A stretch of DNA of 64,000 bases from Planctomycetota bacterium (GCA_021413735.1 JAIOPV010000193.1:1-64000), one strand, 5' to 3'. Counted from the stretch's first letter, positions 25,339 to 35,512 are shown. Made by a program: numbers and translations. The notes: generated from the letters alone by a model not told the origin.

Positions 25339-25663
25339 ATGACCGATCCGACAGGACTACTCCAAACTGGTTTTCGTTACGCCGGGGACGACTACCTGAG
25401 ATCATGGTTGGTCGAAGTCGCGAACGAAAAAATACCGGTCCTCAATCTTAACCTTTCCAGCTCGTGCGTAACTGACGTGGGCGTGTGGGCATTGGCCGAA
25501 CAGTGCCCCGAACTCGTCTCAATCCATTTGTCTTGCTCAGAGGTGACGGACGCGGGGATTCAGACGTTGGCCAATCGTTGCCCCCAACTCCGCGAAATCC
25601 ACCTCCTGGACACGATAGTAACGGACGTGGGAGTGCAGGCGCTTGCAGTGCACTGTCCCCATC
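25339..25663 (+). pseudogene. 5' part of a Roco (LRR-Roc-COR) gene split by an IS
   Basis: ATG 25339 with GGAGC upstream. The first 108 codons encode leucine-rich repeats of about 23 residues (VTDVGVWALAEQCPELVSIH, VTDAGIQTLANRCPQLREIH, VTDVGVQALAVHCPH). The frame then enters the inserted IS and stops at TGA 25684-25686. If the IS and one copy of the 6-bp duplication are removed, codon 25663/27144-27145 joins as CTA and the repeat continues as CPHLHTFKIG without a frame change. Confidence 0.9.
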
Positions 25664-27137
25664 CTGTAGTTTCCGCGATTTGCTGAGTTTGAGCTGTTGA
25701 GTTGGTGAAGGTAGTCGAGTGCCGGTCCGTCCGAGAAGATGGCGTTACCACACGACCAACGACCCGAACGGACTCGGCCATGACATCCTCGCACATCGCT
25801 CGCACCCTTTGCCACTGGTTTTCTGCACTCGCCACGGCACTCGACAAGCGATCCTCTCCACGGCTGGCTTGCCTGTTCCTCGGAGCAGTCCTGGCTCGCG
25901 GGCGACGCACGGTCACCAGCTGGATCCGATCTGCCGGACTCGGCCAGGAGTTCCGACCTTGCTACAACACCGTCTCCGCCGCTGGAAAGAAGGCCGACAG
26001 CATTGCTTTCTTCCTGATCCACACGGTTCTCAAGCCACTGCTGACTGGGATGAACCGATTCGTCTTCGCTCTGGATGACACGCCAACACCCCGATACGGG
26101 CCGCACGTCCAAGGGGCTGGCATTCACCACAACCCCTGCCCTGGGCCTGCCAACAATCCGTTCGTCTACGGGCACGTTTGGGTGGTGCTGGGGTTGCTGG
26201 CTTCCCATCCCGTGTGTGGGATGATCGCCTTGCCGCTGTTGACTCGGCTGTACGTCCGAAAGAAGGATCTCCCTGCCATCGACAAGAAGCACCGACCCAA
26301 GTTCGCGACCAAGTTGCAGTTGGCTGTCGAGTTGGTGAAGTGGGCGAATGGTTGGCTGGGGTTCGTGGGCAAGCCGATGTGGCTGGTGGCCGATGGGGCT
26401 TATGCCAAGGCCGCGTTTTTGAAGCCGCTGATCGGCTTGGGTGTCGTGGTGGTCAGCCGATTGCGGAAGGACTCGGCGTTGTGGACCGTGCCCGTGGCGG
26501 TGAAGGGCAAGCGAGGTCGTCCTCGGAAGTACGGGGAGGATCGGATCTCGCTGGCCAAGCGTGCGGGGCAAGCGGGTGGTTGGACGACGGGAACGTTCGA
26601 GTTGTATGGGAAGGCGACGGTGAAGAAGTACAAGACGTTTGAGGCAACGTGGCGTCCGGCGGGCGGATTGATCCGTGTGGTGCTGGTGTCCGAGGTGCGT
26701 GGTTGGATCGCGTTCTTCTGCACAGACCGGTCGGCAAGTGTGGCGGACGTGTTGAGTTTGGTGGCGGACAGATTCAGCCTGGAGACGTGCTTTCGTGATT
26801 GCAAGGAAGTAGTGGGTGCGGGTCAGCAGCAGGTGCGTCATGTGTGGGCAAGCGTGGGCTCGTTCCACATGTGCCTGTGGACGTTCACGATGACGGAAGT
26901 ATGGGCCTGGAACCGAGACGAGAGCGGCTTGGTGTCCCACCGAAAGGATAGCCCGTGGGACGACAAACCGCGTCGTCCGAGCCATGCGGACAAGCGTCGT
27001 GCGTGGCGGCGAGAACTGCTGACGAATGAAATTGATGCGGTTCTACGTGCCGCGACAAACAGCGAGGAAAGTCGTGAACTCGCCGAACGCCTGCTTGACC
27101 TCGCCGCTTGACTCTCAGGGAATCGCGGAAACAACAG
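25664..27137 (+). mobile_element. insertion sequence, IS4-superfamily DDE type
   Basis: The 1,474-bp element starts CTGTAGTTTCCGCGATTTGC at 25664 and ends in the reverse complement of CTGTTGTTTCCGCGATTCCC at 27137, giving terminal inverted repeats of about 24 bp with three mismatches. The flanks carry an exact 6-bp direct repeat, CCCATC (25658-25663 and 27138-27143), so the insertion is recent. It holds one transposase gene. It lies inside a Roco gene that it disrupts. Confidence 0.93.
25780..27111 (+). CDS. IS transposase (DDE)
   Basis: 443 residues from ATG 25780 (MTSSHIARTLCHWFSALATA); a longer open frame begins inside the left end of the IS. An N-terminal helical DNA-binding part contains ARGRRTVTSWIRSAG. 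Catalytic acidic residues are probably D in FALDDTPTPRYG, D in LVADGAYAKA and E in FSLETCFRDCKE, the spacing and surroundings of IS4/IS701-like DDE transposases. The stop lies 26 bp before the right end of the element. The gene is intact, so the IS may be active. Confidence 0.9.
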   Translation: MTSSHIARTLCHWFSALATALDKRSSPRLACLFLGAVLARGRRTVTSWIRSAGLGQEFRPCYNTVSAAGKKADSIAFFLIHTVLKPLLTGMNRFVFALDDTPTPRYGPHVQGAGIHHNPCPGPANNPFVYGHVWVVLGLLASHPVCGMIALPLLTRLYVRKKDLPAIDKKHRPKFATKLQLAVELVKWANGWLGFVGKPMWLVADGAYAKAAFLKPLIGLGVVVVSRLRKDSALWTVPVAVKGKRGRPRKYGEDRISLAKRAGQAGGWTTGTFELYGKATVKKYKTFEATWRPAGGLIRVVLVSEVRGWIAFFCTDRSASVADVLSLVADRFSLETCFRDCKEVVGAGQQQVRHVWASVGSFHMCLWTFTMTEVWAWNRDESGLVSHRKDSPWDDKPRRPSHADKRRAWRRELLTNEIDAVLRAATNSEESRELAERLLDLAA

Positions 27138-27143
27138 CCCATC

Positions 27144-29746
27144 TACACACCTTCAAAATTGGTCGGAAACAACTGTTTGGACAACGGGGCGTTACGGACA
27201 CAGGAGTGAAGGCCCTGGCCGAAGGCTGCTCTCAACTCCATACTGTCGCACTGTGTGAAACACTCGTTACGGAAGCGGGGGTGCGAGAGTTGGCTGAGCG
27301 CTGCTCACAACTGCGCCACATCGACCTCACACGAACGTATATGACAGACACGGGTGCGCGGGCGCTGGCCTCACACTGTTCTCAACTTCGCAGCATCGTG
27401 CTCTATGGTTACGAGGTGACGGCTGCGGGGGTGCAGGCATTGGCCGAATCCTGCCTCCACCTTTGCGACGTCTCTCTTTTCAACACTCGTGTGAGTGACG
27501 AGGGTATTTGTGCATTAGCCGAACGCTGCCCACAACTCCAAGAGCTCGACTTAAGGTACACGTTTGTGACAAATAGGGGCGTGCGCGTTGTTGCCGAACG
27601 CTGTACTCAACTTCACACCCTGTTTCTAATTGGTACGGGAGTGACGGACGCGATAATGCTGACCCTTGCTGAATATTGTCCCAATCTACGCAGGATGCGC
27701 CTCAGTGATAACATGATGTTCAAGCTACCCGATGGATTGCAAATCACAGAGGACGCTCAGGTTTTACTACAGTTCTTTCGAGAGGCACATAATACTCGCT
27801 CCTGCCCAGTACTCGAAGTAAAAGTACCAATCCTTGGCCTCGGTCAGTTTGGCAAAAGCCACTTAGCTAGGCGACTGGCACCGCGCGATTCGACGGAACG
27901 CCAGTCACCATATCTTCGCGACGCCAAATCCACACATGCTTTCGAGCAACGGACAGCTACCACCACGTTCATCCGGAAAGGAGTCAAACACGATTGCCTG
28001 CTGAGATTGTTCGACTTCGGGGGACAACCGGAGATGCACGGTACCCACCGCTTCTTCTTGGCCGACCGGCGGAACGTCTACGTCGTGCTGATCTCTAAAC
28101 GGCTGTCTCGTGCCGTCAATCGGCTGGATTACTGGCTACGCATGGTGAAACACCACGGCGGAGGAGCGCCGACAGTTGTTGTGGTGAGCCACAACGACTT
28201 TGAGCCGGCCGCCACCGAACGTGTTCTTAATCCCCCGGCTATTGATAAGGCGCTTGGTGTACTCAATGCATATGATATCTCCCAGGAACACGGCATGCCT
28301 GTATGGGTGGTGCAGGGGTATTCAAATGTAACTGGAGAGGGCCTCGATCGTGTCTGGGATGCAATTCACGCCGCGGTAGTAAGTCTCGACGCAGTCTTCA
28401 ACGACTCGTTCCCACAGAACTTTTTCAATGTTCATGCTTGGGCGACTGGGCACCCAGAGAACGGGTTGAAGGACCGGCCCCCCTTCGAGCGATACCTCAC
28501 AGTTCGCGACTTCAAGAGCGTGTGTGCTGCTGCAGGCCAAACTGATGAAGGGCAGCAACTTCTCTGGCTCACATTGCTCCGAGACCTGGGCCTGCTGCAC
28601 TACGTTGGAGACCGCCCCGAAGTGAACCGAGATCCAGCTAACGAACTAAAGCAATTCATCTTCCACCCAGAATGGTTGAAGCAACCCGTGTACAATGTCG
28701 TCCGACATCAGGACGCCTACGAGTGTGCCGGCATCATGTCGTACGCGTCGATATGCCGTGCGTTTGGGGCCGGAGTACCTGATGAGGCGGATCAACGTAG
28801 GATCGTGGCGCTTATGGAGGCGTACGAGTTGATCTTCCGGGTGAGCGGAGGAAAACCGGAGGAAGCCGACTACCTGATCGTCGACTGCGTAACGAACCGG
28901 CCCGAAGGGATGGTGCGTGCCAACTGGCCCTCCTCACCTCAAAAGCGGTTGAGATGGGAGTTCCAATTCCTCCCCGATTACCTGCTCTCGCAACTCCTGG
29001 GGCGTTGGTTTTCGCAGGTGCCTTCGGGCACCTCGTACTTCCGCGACGATGTGGTGTTCGCCGACCGCGTCGTGAAGTCGTGTCGGATTCGCCTTCGAGC
29101 GTGTATTCACGAACATGCCATCATTATTGAGTTCGACGGCGAAGCCAAGATTTGGGAGCGGATGCTGACCCGGTTGGAAGCGGAGGTCGAATCAATCCTA
29201 GACCCAGAGAGACTGCGGCGATTGGATGATGGGCGGCTCTGGAAGACAGTAGATTCGGAAAATGCTCCGGTCGTTGAGTTGGAATCTGCCGAAGAGCAAA
29301 CGCTGACTGCTCTGGCTGAAGCGATTTGCAAGATACATGGTCTCGACAGCGACTTAAAAGCTGGCGACCTGTTTCGACTCGCACTAGAGGCTAAGTTCAA
29401 AGACAGCTTAAATATGACTCCCGCCCCAAAACTCGCCTACCGGGCATGCTGGGTGTTTTTGTTCAGTTGTTGTGTCTCCGAGAACATGCCCTTCGATCAA
29501 GCAGCACCCATAGGGGCAGAGATAGCACAGATGGAGAAGGTTGTCTCCTGGCTTACGAGACACCATGAAATAAAAACCATTATACTGGCTGGGCAGAAAT
29601 GGAAGACCCTCAACAAGGCTGAGACTCTCCGCGGTAATTACCGCAACGCACTGAGAAAGCAACTGCGGGGTTCACCGATCCAGGAGGTAGGTGATCTTCG
29701 CCGCCACACGGTACGACCTGAGTACCGCAGAAACGACGATTGTTGA
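27144..29746 (+). pseudogene. 3' part of the Roco gene (LRRs, Roc GTPase, COR)
   Basis: Seven more leucine-rich repeats run to about 27720, for example VTDTGVKALAEGCSQLHTVA. The Roc GTPase domain follows with P-loop GLGQFGKS (about 27838), switch II DFGGQPEMHGTH (about 28015), and SHNDF in place of the usual NKxD. COR-type sequence extends to the end (VNRDPANELKQFIFHPEWL, FQFLPDYLLSQLLGRWF). Roco proteins are large multidomain GTPases, abundant in planctomycetes and sometimes linked to signalling or defence. Restored, the protein would have 975 residues. Without its first repeats this part could only be made from an internal or IS-borne start. Confidence 0.88.
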
Positions 29747-29841
29747 TGCCAATCCAGCAACAATTGAGGCGAACGATTGACAAACCGAGCGGATTCGTGC
29801 CAATTTCAAGAGAACGGTAATCACCAGAGAAGGGTTTCACG

Positions 29842-30030
29842 ATGCACATTGAACATGCTAAACTCGGAGAAGACGGCAGACTTACCATCCCGCCTGCATT
29901 ACGCCAGGAATTAGGACTTCATCCCGGCGACACCATCGTGATCGAATCAGATGGCGATAGCCTGTTGTTGAGTGGATACCGAGCGTTCGAAGAAGTGATC
30001 GACTTGGCTGTTCCGTCTCAAGAATCGTGA
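29842..30030 (+). CDS. AbrB/SpoVT-type (MazE-like) DNA-binding protein
   Basis: 62 residues with an AGAAGGG site upstream. The swapped-hairpin AbrB fold is evident: LGEDGRLTIPPALRQELGLH, then PGDTIVIESDGDSLLLSGY. Such proteins are antitoxins or transition regulators. No PIN or MazF gene follows; the next frame starts four bases later but is not toxin-like and is open for only 97 codons, so this is an orphan antitoxin or an autonomous regulator. Confidence 0.75.
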   Translation: MHIEHAKLGEDGRLTIPPALRQELGLHPGDTIVIESDGDSLLLSGYRAFEEVIDLAVPSQES

Positions 30031-30299
30031 GGCGTGGTCGATACCGATCGGGACATACCTGAAACGTATGGTGGCGTTCCGCGTTTCGTTTTGCCGTGGC
30101 GACCTGCTTACCCAATCTCCGCTCTGCCTGGGCAGGGTGATTCTCTGATTCCCGCGGAGGTCTATCCAAACATCGCTGAGGTTCTTCGACCACCTTCAAC
30201 TCAGGATCTGACGAACCACTTCATGTCGTTGAAAAACGCCCGCAGAACCTCACGCCACAGTTCGAATTTCACACTTGTTGCAAGTCGGCTGTTTGGTCG

Positions 30300-30410
30300 G
30301 TCGGTCACCACGCCAGCAAGTTGACTGCCGAGTTGCCAAGCAAGACAGCCTGACAGCAAGCCAGCCAGCAAACATGCAAGCATGACAGCAAGGAGGCCAG
30401 CCATTTGCCT
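30300..30410. repeat. cluster of GCCAGC/GCAAG words
   Basis: About 110 bp contain many short words in mixed order (CCAGCAAG, CCAAGCAAGACAGC, CAGCAAGCCAGCCAGCAA, CATGCAAGCATGACAGCAAG). They resemble the repeat-rich region upstream of parA at 23808-24015. It could be a second ParA-partner site or a recombination-related repeat. Confidence 0.45.
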
Positions 30411-30528
30411 GCCGTCATTTCGTGTCGGATAAACTCGAAGCTGAAGGTGCCAAATAGCATGTCAATTGGTCGGAATGTCGACCACTGGGATACTGCAAAT
30501 GCGGGACGTAAGATGGAACGCGATCGCC

Positions 30529-30637
30529 TCACAACGAGATTCGCTCTATGATGTTTCGACTCATACGCTCTGTCGAGGTCTTCGAGTCGTGTTGCTCCTG
30601 GGTTTGCATGCCCAGCAAGGCATTGCGTGTCCTTCAC
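30529..30637 (-). pseudogene. duplicated tail of a tyrosine recombinase
   Basis: On the minus strand one frame reads CLAGHANPGATRLEDLD and, after a frameshift, another ends MSRNIIERISL and stops at 30529-30531. The intact recombinase at 30842-31840 ends LAGHADPRTTRLYDRR then VTRNIVERISI. The piece therefore matches its last 35 or so codons and is a relic of a second copy, about 310 bp away. Confidence 0.7.
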
Positions 30638-30841
30638 GGAACGCTTTGAGTCGTGCGGCCTCGTTCAGAAGGGAAGAGGGGTAATCCCCTCCCGAGTTCG
30701 GTATCCATTCGGCGAAACTTGGCCGGATGCTTACCTTCAAACGGCATGAGCTTTCCCAACGACCGAACTGCAAATCAACACTTGAAATCCGTGCGTTGTG
30801 ATTTGGCGATCACATCACACGACGAGCGCTGTCGGCCGTGG

Positions 30842-31840
30842 TTAGATTGAGATTCGCTCTACGATGTTGCGGGTGACTTTCTTTTGTCGCCGATCATAGA
30901 GTCGGGTTGTGCGCGGATCGGCATGACCTGCAAGAAATTGAACGTCCTCGAGAGGTACTCCCTGAGAAAGCAGGTCGGTCACCGTTGCCACACGACATGA
31001 GTGAGGAGAGAGCCGCGTCGGCAAACCCGCATCCTTGAGTCGCCGCTTCACCATGCGGCAAATGTCGATTCCACTCAGTGGCCTGTCTGTCAGCAATCCC
31101 GTGTTCCCCGGCGCGGAACGAAAGAAGGGCTGATTGCCTCCATCTCCCTGCAGGTGGGCGGCATCTCGGTAGGAGAGCAGGAATAGTTCCAGATCATGTC
31201 GCACTGGTATCTCACGTGACTTCCCACCCTTTTCAGCGAAACGCAGTGTCCACTGGCTGCCGTCGTGCTCGAAATCCTTCAACCGAAGTTTGGTAACGGC
31301 ACCGACCCGCGCGGCGGTGTATATCAACACACCGATGATTGCCCGGTCACGCAGGCTCATCTCGGTGGATGTGTCGATGCTGGCGAGGAGTTTTCGAGCC
31401 TGGTCGGTAGTAATCTCGGGCGTTTTCCCCTCAACCACTTGATAGCGTTCTCCTCGCACGGAAGCAGCGGGATTGAGGACGAGAACGTGCCGCGTGACAA
31501 GGACATCAAAGAACGCCCGCAAGGCTGCCAGGTGCAGTTTGCGTGTCGGTATACTGCCGGGATGATCATCGAAATACGCACCCACAACCCCCGGCGTGAC
31601 GCGATCCAACGGAACGGTTCGGGGCTTGAGCCACTGTAGGAACTGGTTTACGGCGTGGAGGTACGCCTTGCGTGTGTGAGCGTTCCGCAGATGAGCCGAG
31701 AAGAACTCCTCCCAGGCGAATTTTGCCGCTTCGCCGTGAACTGCCACAATTTGTGGAATGGCGGCACGAGAAACGGCGCGATGGGATGGAAGTGAATTCG
31801 GTGTACGGACAAGCTCCCGTGAGGGTGGATCGGACGTCAT
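30842..31840 (-). CDS. tyrosine recombinase/integrase (XerC/D-like)
   Basis: 332 residues; start MTSDPPSREL at 31840, whose ATGA overlaps the vapC stop; ten more in-frame codons upstream are possible. An N-terminal SAM-like core-binding domain (about 40-130) precedes the catalytic domain with R178 (TAARVGAVTKL), H280/R283 (LSPHSCRVATVT), H306 (FLAGHADPRTTRLY) and the nucleophile Y315. It probably resolves plasmid multimers or catalyses integration. Coupling to a vapBC module is unusual and suggests the three genes form one transcription unit. Confidence 0.9.
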   Translation of the reverse strand: MTSDPPSRELVRTPNSLPSHRAVSRAAIPQIVAVHGEAAKFAWEEFFSAHLRNAHTRKAYLHAVNQFLQWLKPRTVPLDRVTPGVVGAYFDDHPGSIPTRKLHLAALRAFFDVLVTRHVLVLNPAASVRGERYQVVEGKTPEITTDQARKLLASIDTSTEMSLRDRAIIGVLIYTAARVGAVTKLRLKDFEHDGSQWTLRFAEKGGKSREIPVRHDLELFLLSYRDAAHLQGDGGNQPFFRSAPGNTGLLTDRPLSGIDICRMVKRRLKDAGLPTRLSPHSCRVATVTDLLSQGVPLEDVQFLAGHADPRTTRLYDRRQKKVTRNIVERISI

Positions 31841-32271
31841 GCTAGCCCTTCGTATTCGGCGAGATGACACACGTTGGGAAACTCAGTCCCAACAGCATCG
31901 ACGAATGGCCGATCAGCTGTGATGAGTGGCAGTCGTTCTCGCTTGGCAAGGGCGAGGTAGAGGCAATCCGCAAGGGGATGTCGCAGGGACAGCGAGAGGG
32001 ATTCTGCTTCCGGTAGCAAAGAAACATCAGTGGCGAAGCGAACCGTGTCAAGTGTCGTGAATCGACGCCAGCGATTCAACCCCTCGCTTGCTGCGACGGC
32101 ATCGAACGCTTTCTGGCGGCAAACGCGTGTAATGGCGGAAGCTACTTCGACTCGGGCAAACTCGGGAGCAAACACGAGTGAGTGCTGAGCAACGACGGCT
32201 TCTGCGGCATCAGAAAGGACTTCACAGAGAAACAACTTGGTGAGGACGCTCGCATCAAGGACGATCATCAC
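31837..32271 (-). CDS. vapC: VapC-type PIN-domain toxin
   Basis: 144 residues. PIN-domain acidic residues are visible: MIVLDASVLTKLF at the start, ARVEVASAITRV, then HPLADCLYLALAKR and LITADRPFVDA. PIN toxins are Mg-dependent ribonucleases acting on tRNA or rRNA. The ATG overlaps the antitoxin stop by 4 bp and the TGA overlaps the recombinase start by 4 bp, so all three are translationally coupled. Confidence 0.9.
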   Translation of the reverse strand: MMIVLDASVLTKLFLCEVLSDAAEAVVAQHSLVFAPEFARVEVASAITRVCRQKAFDAVAASEGLNRWRRFTTLDTVRFATDVSLLPEAESLSLSLRHPLADCLYLALAKRERLPLITADRPFVDAVGTEFPNVCHLAEYEGLA

Positions 32272-32507
32272 CGACTCTCCCGTTCCTCACGGATGCCGGT
32301 TGAACTGTCGGGCAGAACGCCGTGTTTCGCGAGTTGGTCGTCGCGTGCGATACGGAGTTCGGCGAGCAGATCGCTTTTCTCACGGCTTGCCAGAGCGAAG
32401 AGTTGAGCCTTGATCTCTTCTTCGGTCGACCGGTTCTTTCGTTTCGCGATTTGCCGAATGACTTCGACTACCCACGGCTCCACATTTCTCAGTCGCACTT
32501 CTGTCAT
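32268..32507 (-). CDS. vapB: VapB/FitA-type ribbon-helix-helix antitoxin
   Basis: 79 residues. The N-terminal strand and helices VRLRNVEPWVVEVIRQIAKR and NRSTEEEIKAQLFAL follow the FitA-like RHH pattern; the C-terminal tail, ending DSSTGIREERESR, would wrap around the toxin. It should repress its own promoter, which lies in the AT-rich stretch at about 32510-32570. Confidence 0.85.
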   Translation of the reverse strand: MTEVRLRNVEPWVVEVIRQIAKRKNRSTEEEIKAQLFALASREKSDLLAELRIARDDQLAKHGVLPDSSTGIREERESR

Positions 32508-33005
32508 ACAACAAACCTGTATTTGTGACTATTTAATAAGTTTACATAGTGTCATAAATTATGTCAATTGTTTTGTCGTGTGTGGCCCTGGCCTCGTCCC
32601 GTGCCGTGATAGATAACATCCTTTATCTATCTCGGCTCCGGGCAATATCAGATACGCAAACTGAGATCTACAGCTCATGTCCACAGACCAAACACGGGAA
32701 TTGTTGGCGGTTCCTCCGGGCAGGGGTTTGTGCAACAACCCGCACTCCGGTGGCTCGCATCCGGGGGCAAGGGGACACCTCCAGTTTGCTGACACACGAA
32801 GGGAAGCAAGAAGAGGTAAGGTGGCTTTCACCTCGTGTGTTGGCGAGTGTTGGCGAGTGTTTCAGTTCGGGCTCAAACACCTCTTCGTCTTCTTGAAGCC
32901 CGAAACTCTCATCCCGACACCACAATAACCTGTCACGTCCGGACTATGGATCGCGGCTTTGACCAATTCGAGTTTGTGCCCTTGCGACGGCGAGAGGAGT
33001 GAAGG
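32508..33005. other. intergenic with promoter of vapBC
   Basis: No gene is supported. The left 60 bp are AT-rich (TGACTATTTAATAAGTTTAC, ATAAATTATGTCAATTG) and probably carry the minus-strand vapBC promoter and operator. A 10-bp tandem repeat, TGTTGGCGAG, occurs at about 32838-32857. Confidence 0.45.
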
Positions 33006-34368
33006 GTGCGAGTTTTGTTGGTCACGCACTACTACCCTGAGCACGGTGGCGTTATTGAAGTGGCCGCTGGTGAACTGAGTCGTCGGTTGGCCCAACGCGG
33101 GGTTGCTATTACGTGGGCAGCCAGCGATCTTCCCGCGATTCCTCGAAAATCGTCTTTGCCGATGCGAACCTGGAACATCGCTGAACGTGTCGCGGGTTTC
33201 GCGTTCCCGCTTTGGAGCCCCGCAAGCCTATCACGTCTCTGGTCAGAGGCGGAGAAGTGCGACTTGGTTCATGTCCACGAAGGACTCTATCCGGGAAGCG
33301 TGTTCGCCTGCATGTTCACTCGGATCCTCGGCAAACCAGTCGTCGTTACACAGCACGTGGGGCAAATCCCCTCTCGTGCTGCCAAGTCACTCTCGCTTCG
33401 ACTAACTCGATTGCTTCTGGGACGCGCTCATCGCAGTCTTGGGCGAGTTGTCCTCGTGACCTGTGCCCGGTGCGTTTTCATCAGCCCAGAGGTGCGAGAC
33501 CACTTCATGCAATTGTTCCGCTTCCGGCAGGAGTCGCTGTATATTCCGAACGGGGTCGATCAACACACCTTCTACCCAGTAAGCCGCGATGAGCGATTGG
33601 GGTTGCGGGCCAAGTTGGGGTGGCCCTCCGACAAGGCGGTGCTGCTGTTCGTGGGGCAGTTCATTTTATCGAAAAGGCTTGCCTCTCATGCGGCGATTGG
33701 CTGATGTCTTTCGTGAATGCGAATGGGTGTTCGTTGGCCAGGGTCCTTTTGACCCCGCCGGTTGGGGGCTTCCCAACGTCCGGTGCCCAGGAGTTGTGGG
33801 CCACCCTGAGTTGGGAGCGTACTATCAAGCCGCTGACTTGCTAGTTCTCCCATCCGTTATCGAAGGTTTCCCTCTGGTGGTGCAAGAGGCAATGGCATCG
33901 GGAACGCCGGTGTTGGTGACAAAAGAGATCGTGAAAGGGTGCCCGGCGGTCGGTGGTGTAGCCCACAATTGCGATCCAGACGAAGAACAATTCGCTTCAT
34001 GTCTTCAGGAGTTGATTGCCTCCGCGCCCGTCCTGGAAAGCCAACGCGGAAAAGTGGCTTCCTTCGCGCACAAACATTGGTATTGGGAAGGGTGTGCGGA
34101 ACGTTACCTTGAGCTGTTCAACAACATCCTTGGTTATCACCATATGGCCCTGGTCAAAAAATCTGCGACACTAACTCGCCAACAAGCAAGCCTTGGCAGA
34201 CAACGAGCGAATGCAGGAAGCAAGAACTCAAAGGACACCAAGCCAAGACCCGAGAGGAGATCAAAGAATTGGCCAAACGGAAACTCACCTCCATGTCTCA
34301 AAATCCCTCACTCCTACCGGGAATTTACTTCCGGTGTTGTGTCTCAGATTTATTGTCATGAGCCATAG
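33006..34368 (+). pseudogene. group 1 (GT4-like) glycosyltransferase with one frameshift
   Basis: The first frame, from GTG 33006 after GAGGAG, encodes the acceptor half: VLLVTHYYPEHGGVIEVAAG, CDLVHVHEGLYPG, LYIPNGVDQHTF and VLLFVGQF, ending at TGA 33702-33704. The second frame picks up at about 33665 with RKGLPLMRRLADVFRECEWV and then VGQGPFDP, the E-x7-E-like VIEGFPLVVQEAMASGTPVL and YLELFNNI. Removing one base in TTCATTTTATCG restores continuity. The last 70 codons (after about 34140) look non-native, so the 3' end may also be altered. It may be a mutation or a sequencing error. Confidence 0.8.
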
Positions 34369-34555
34369 CTAAAATACTCGCCAGCAGCAGGGAGGCGATT
34401 CGTTGAGATGATGGGGGCGTGGGTGGGCTTTGAGCGATGATTTGGATGGAACCCACCAATGTGATGACACTCACGCGAGGCACACAGGCCAATTGATACG
34501 GAAGGGATTGAATGCCGCTGGTTACGTGAAGCCAGTGACGAACGTCACCCTGCAC

Positions 34556-35512
34556 CTAATCTGCAAGGCCGCCTTCACGCAGTGCCTCAATGATCGGTGG
34601 GAGTATCTCGGGATCGGTCTTGACATTGTTTTCGAGGACATCGATGACCCACGTGTTGTAACGACGAGCAAATCGGTCATATTCACCCGATTGTAGCAAC
34701 GCTCTCCCGCTCCCCGGTACGCGGATCGTCATACGGCGGATCACCTCGTTGAATTCGTCTTTGGTGTGCAGCATGCTCATGCTGAACCCAGCCGCAAAAA
34801 ACGGCGAGCGATGGGATTCAAAATGTAAGACGTGTTCAGCGACATGCTTCTGTGCAGACGCTTTCTCCCAGTTAAATCGTGCGCAGAGCAACTCCACCAT
34901 CTTTGCTCGGAACTGTGCGACCTCGAACTTTGCTTCTTTGGTGCTGCATAGATTGTCGTAGCCGAGTCGAGTAAGATTGTCGTGGATGTACTCCGCATCA
35001 GGGCGGATGTAGATGAGAACGGCTCCGGCGTTGATCGCCTTGACGCACGCTTCTCGAAGAGCCGGACTTGCGGTCTGATCGAATTCGAGCGGTGTGACCG
35101 AGGAACTGGAGACGATCATGTAATCCCCGTTTCTCATGATCTCAGTGAGGGACGCGAGTTCCCTCGCAAACCTGTCGAGGTGGAGGTCCAATGCCTTGCG
35201 ACGCGGTTCGGCGTTTCGAAGGGCTTGGGCTAAGGTTGTGGGCGGAATGAGGAGTTCGGATTGCTGGTTGGCTTTCACGCCGCACTCGATCGAGCCATCC
35301 TGTGGCAGATCAAGGCGAATTTTGTCTTTGAGTGCTTTGATCTCATCGCTTCGGAATTCGTTTTTCGAAATCCTCGCCCGGAAGGTCGGAGCGGCCATCC
35401 CAATCGCGGCAGCGGCGGCGGACTGTGTCAAACGATGGCGTTTGAGAAATGCTTTGAGGTGCTTCGAAAAGAGCTTTTTGCCGTCGGGTTGTTGCTGATC
35501 TTTTTTCCCCAT
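34556..35512 (-). CDS. HTH-domain regulator of unknown family
   Basis: 318 residues from MGKKDQQQPDGKKLF at 35512. Residues about 14-50 form a helix-turn-helix (LKAFLKRHRLTQSAAAAAIG, then MAAPTFRARISKN). The remaining part is a mixed fold with DYMIVSSSSVTPLEFDQ, GAVLIYIRPDAEY and FAAGFSMSMLHTKDEF, perhaps a ligand-sensing domain. The divergent gene at 35798 is a possible target. I do not recognise the sensor domain. Confidence 0.7.
   Translation of the reverse strand: MGKKDQQQPDGKKLFSKHLKAFLKRHRLTQSAAAAAIGMAAPTFRARISKNEFRSDEIKALKDKIRLDLPQDGSIECGVKANQQSELLIPPTTLAQALRNAEPRRKALDLHLDRFARELASLTEIMRNGDYMIVSSSSVTPLEFDQTASPALREACVKAINAGAVLIYIRPDAEYIHDNLTRLGYDNLCSTKEAKFEVAQFRAKMVELLCARFNWEKASAQKHVAEHVLHFESHRSPFFAAGFSMSMLHTKDEFNEVIRRMTIRVPGSGRALLQSGEYDRFARRYNTWVIDVLENNVKTDPEILPPIIEALREGGLAD

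Noticed and set aside
30034-30324. Frame after the AbrB-type gene as its toxin
   Set aside because: The translation lacks PIN, MazF or RelE features, is Pro-rich and runs into the repeat cluster at 30.3 kb.
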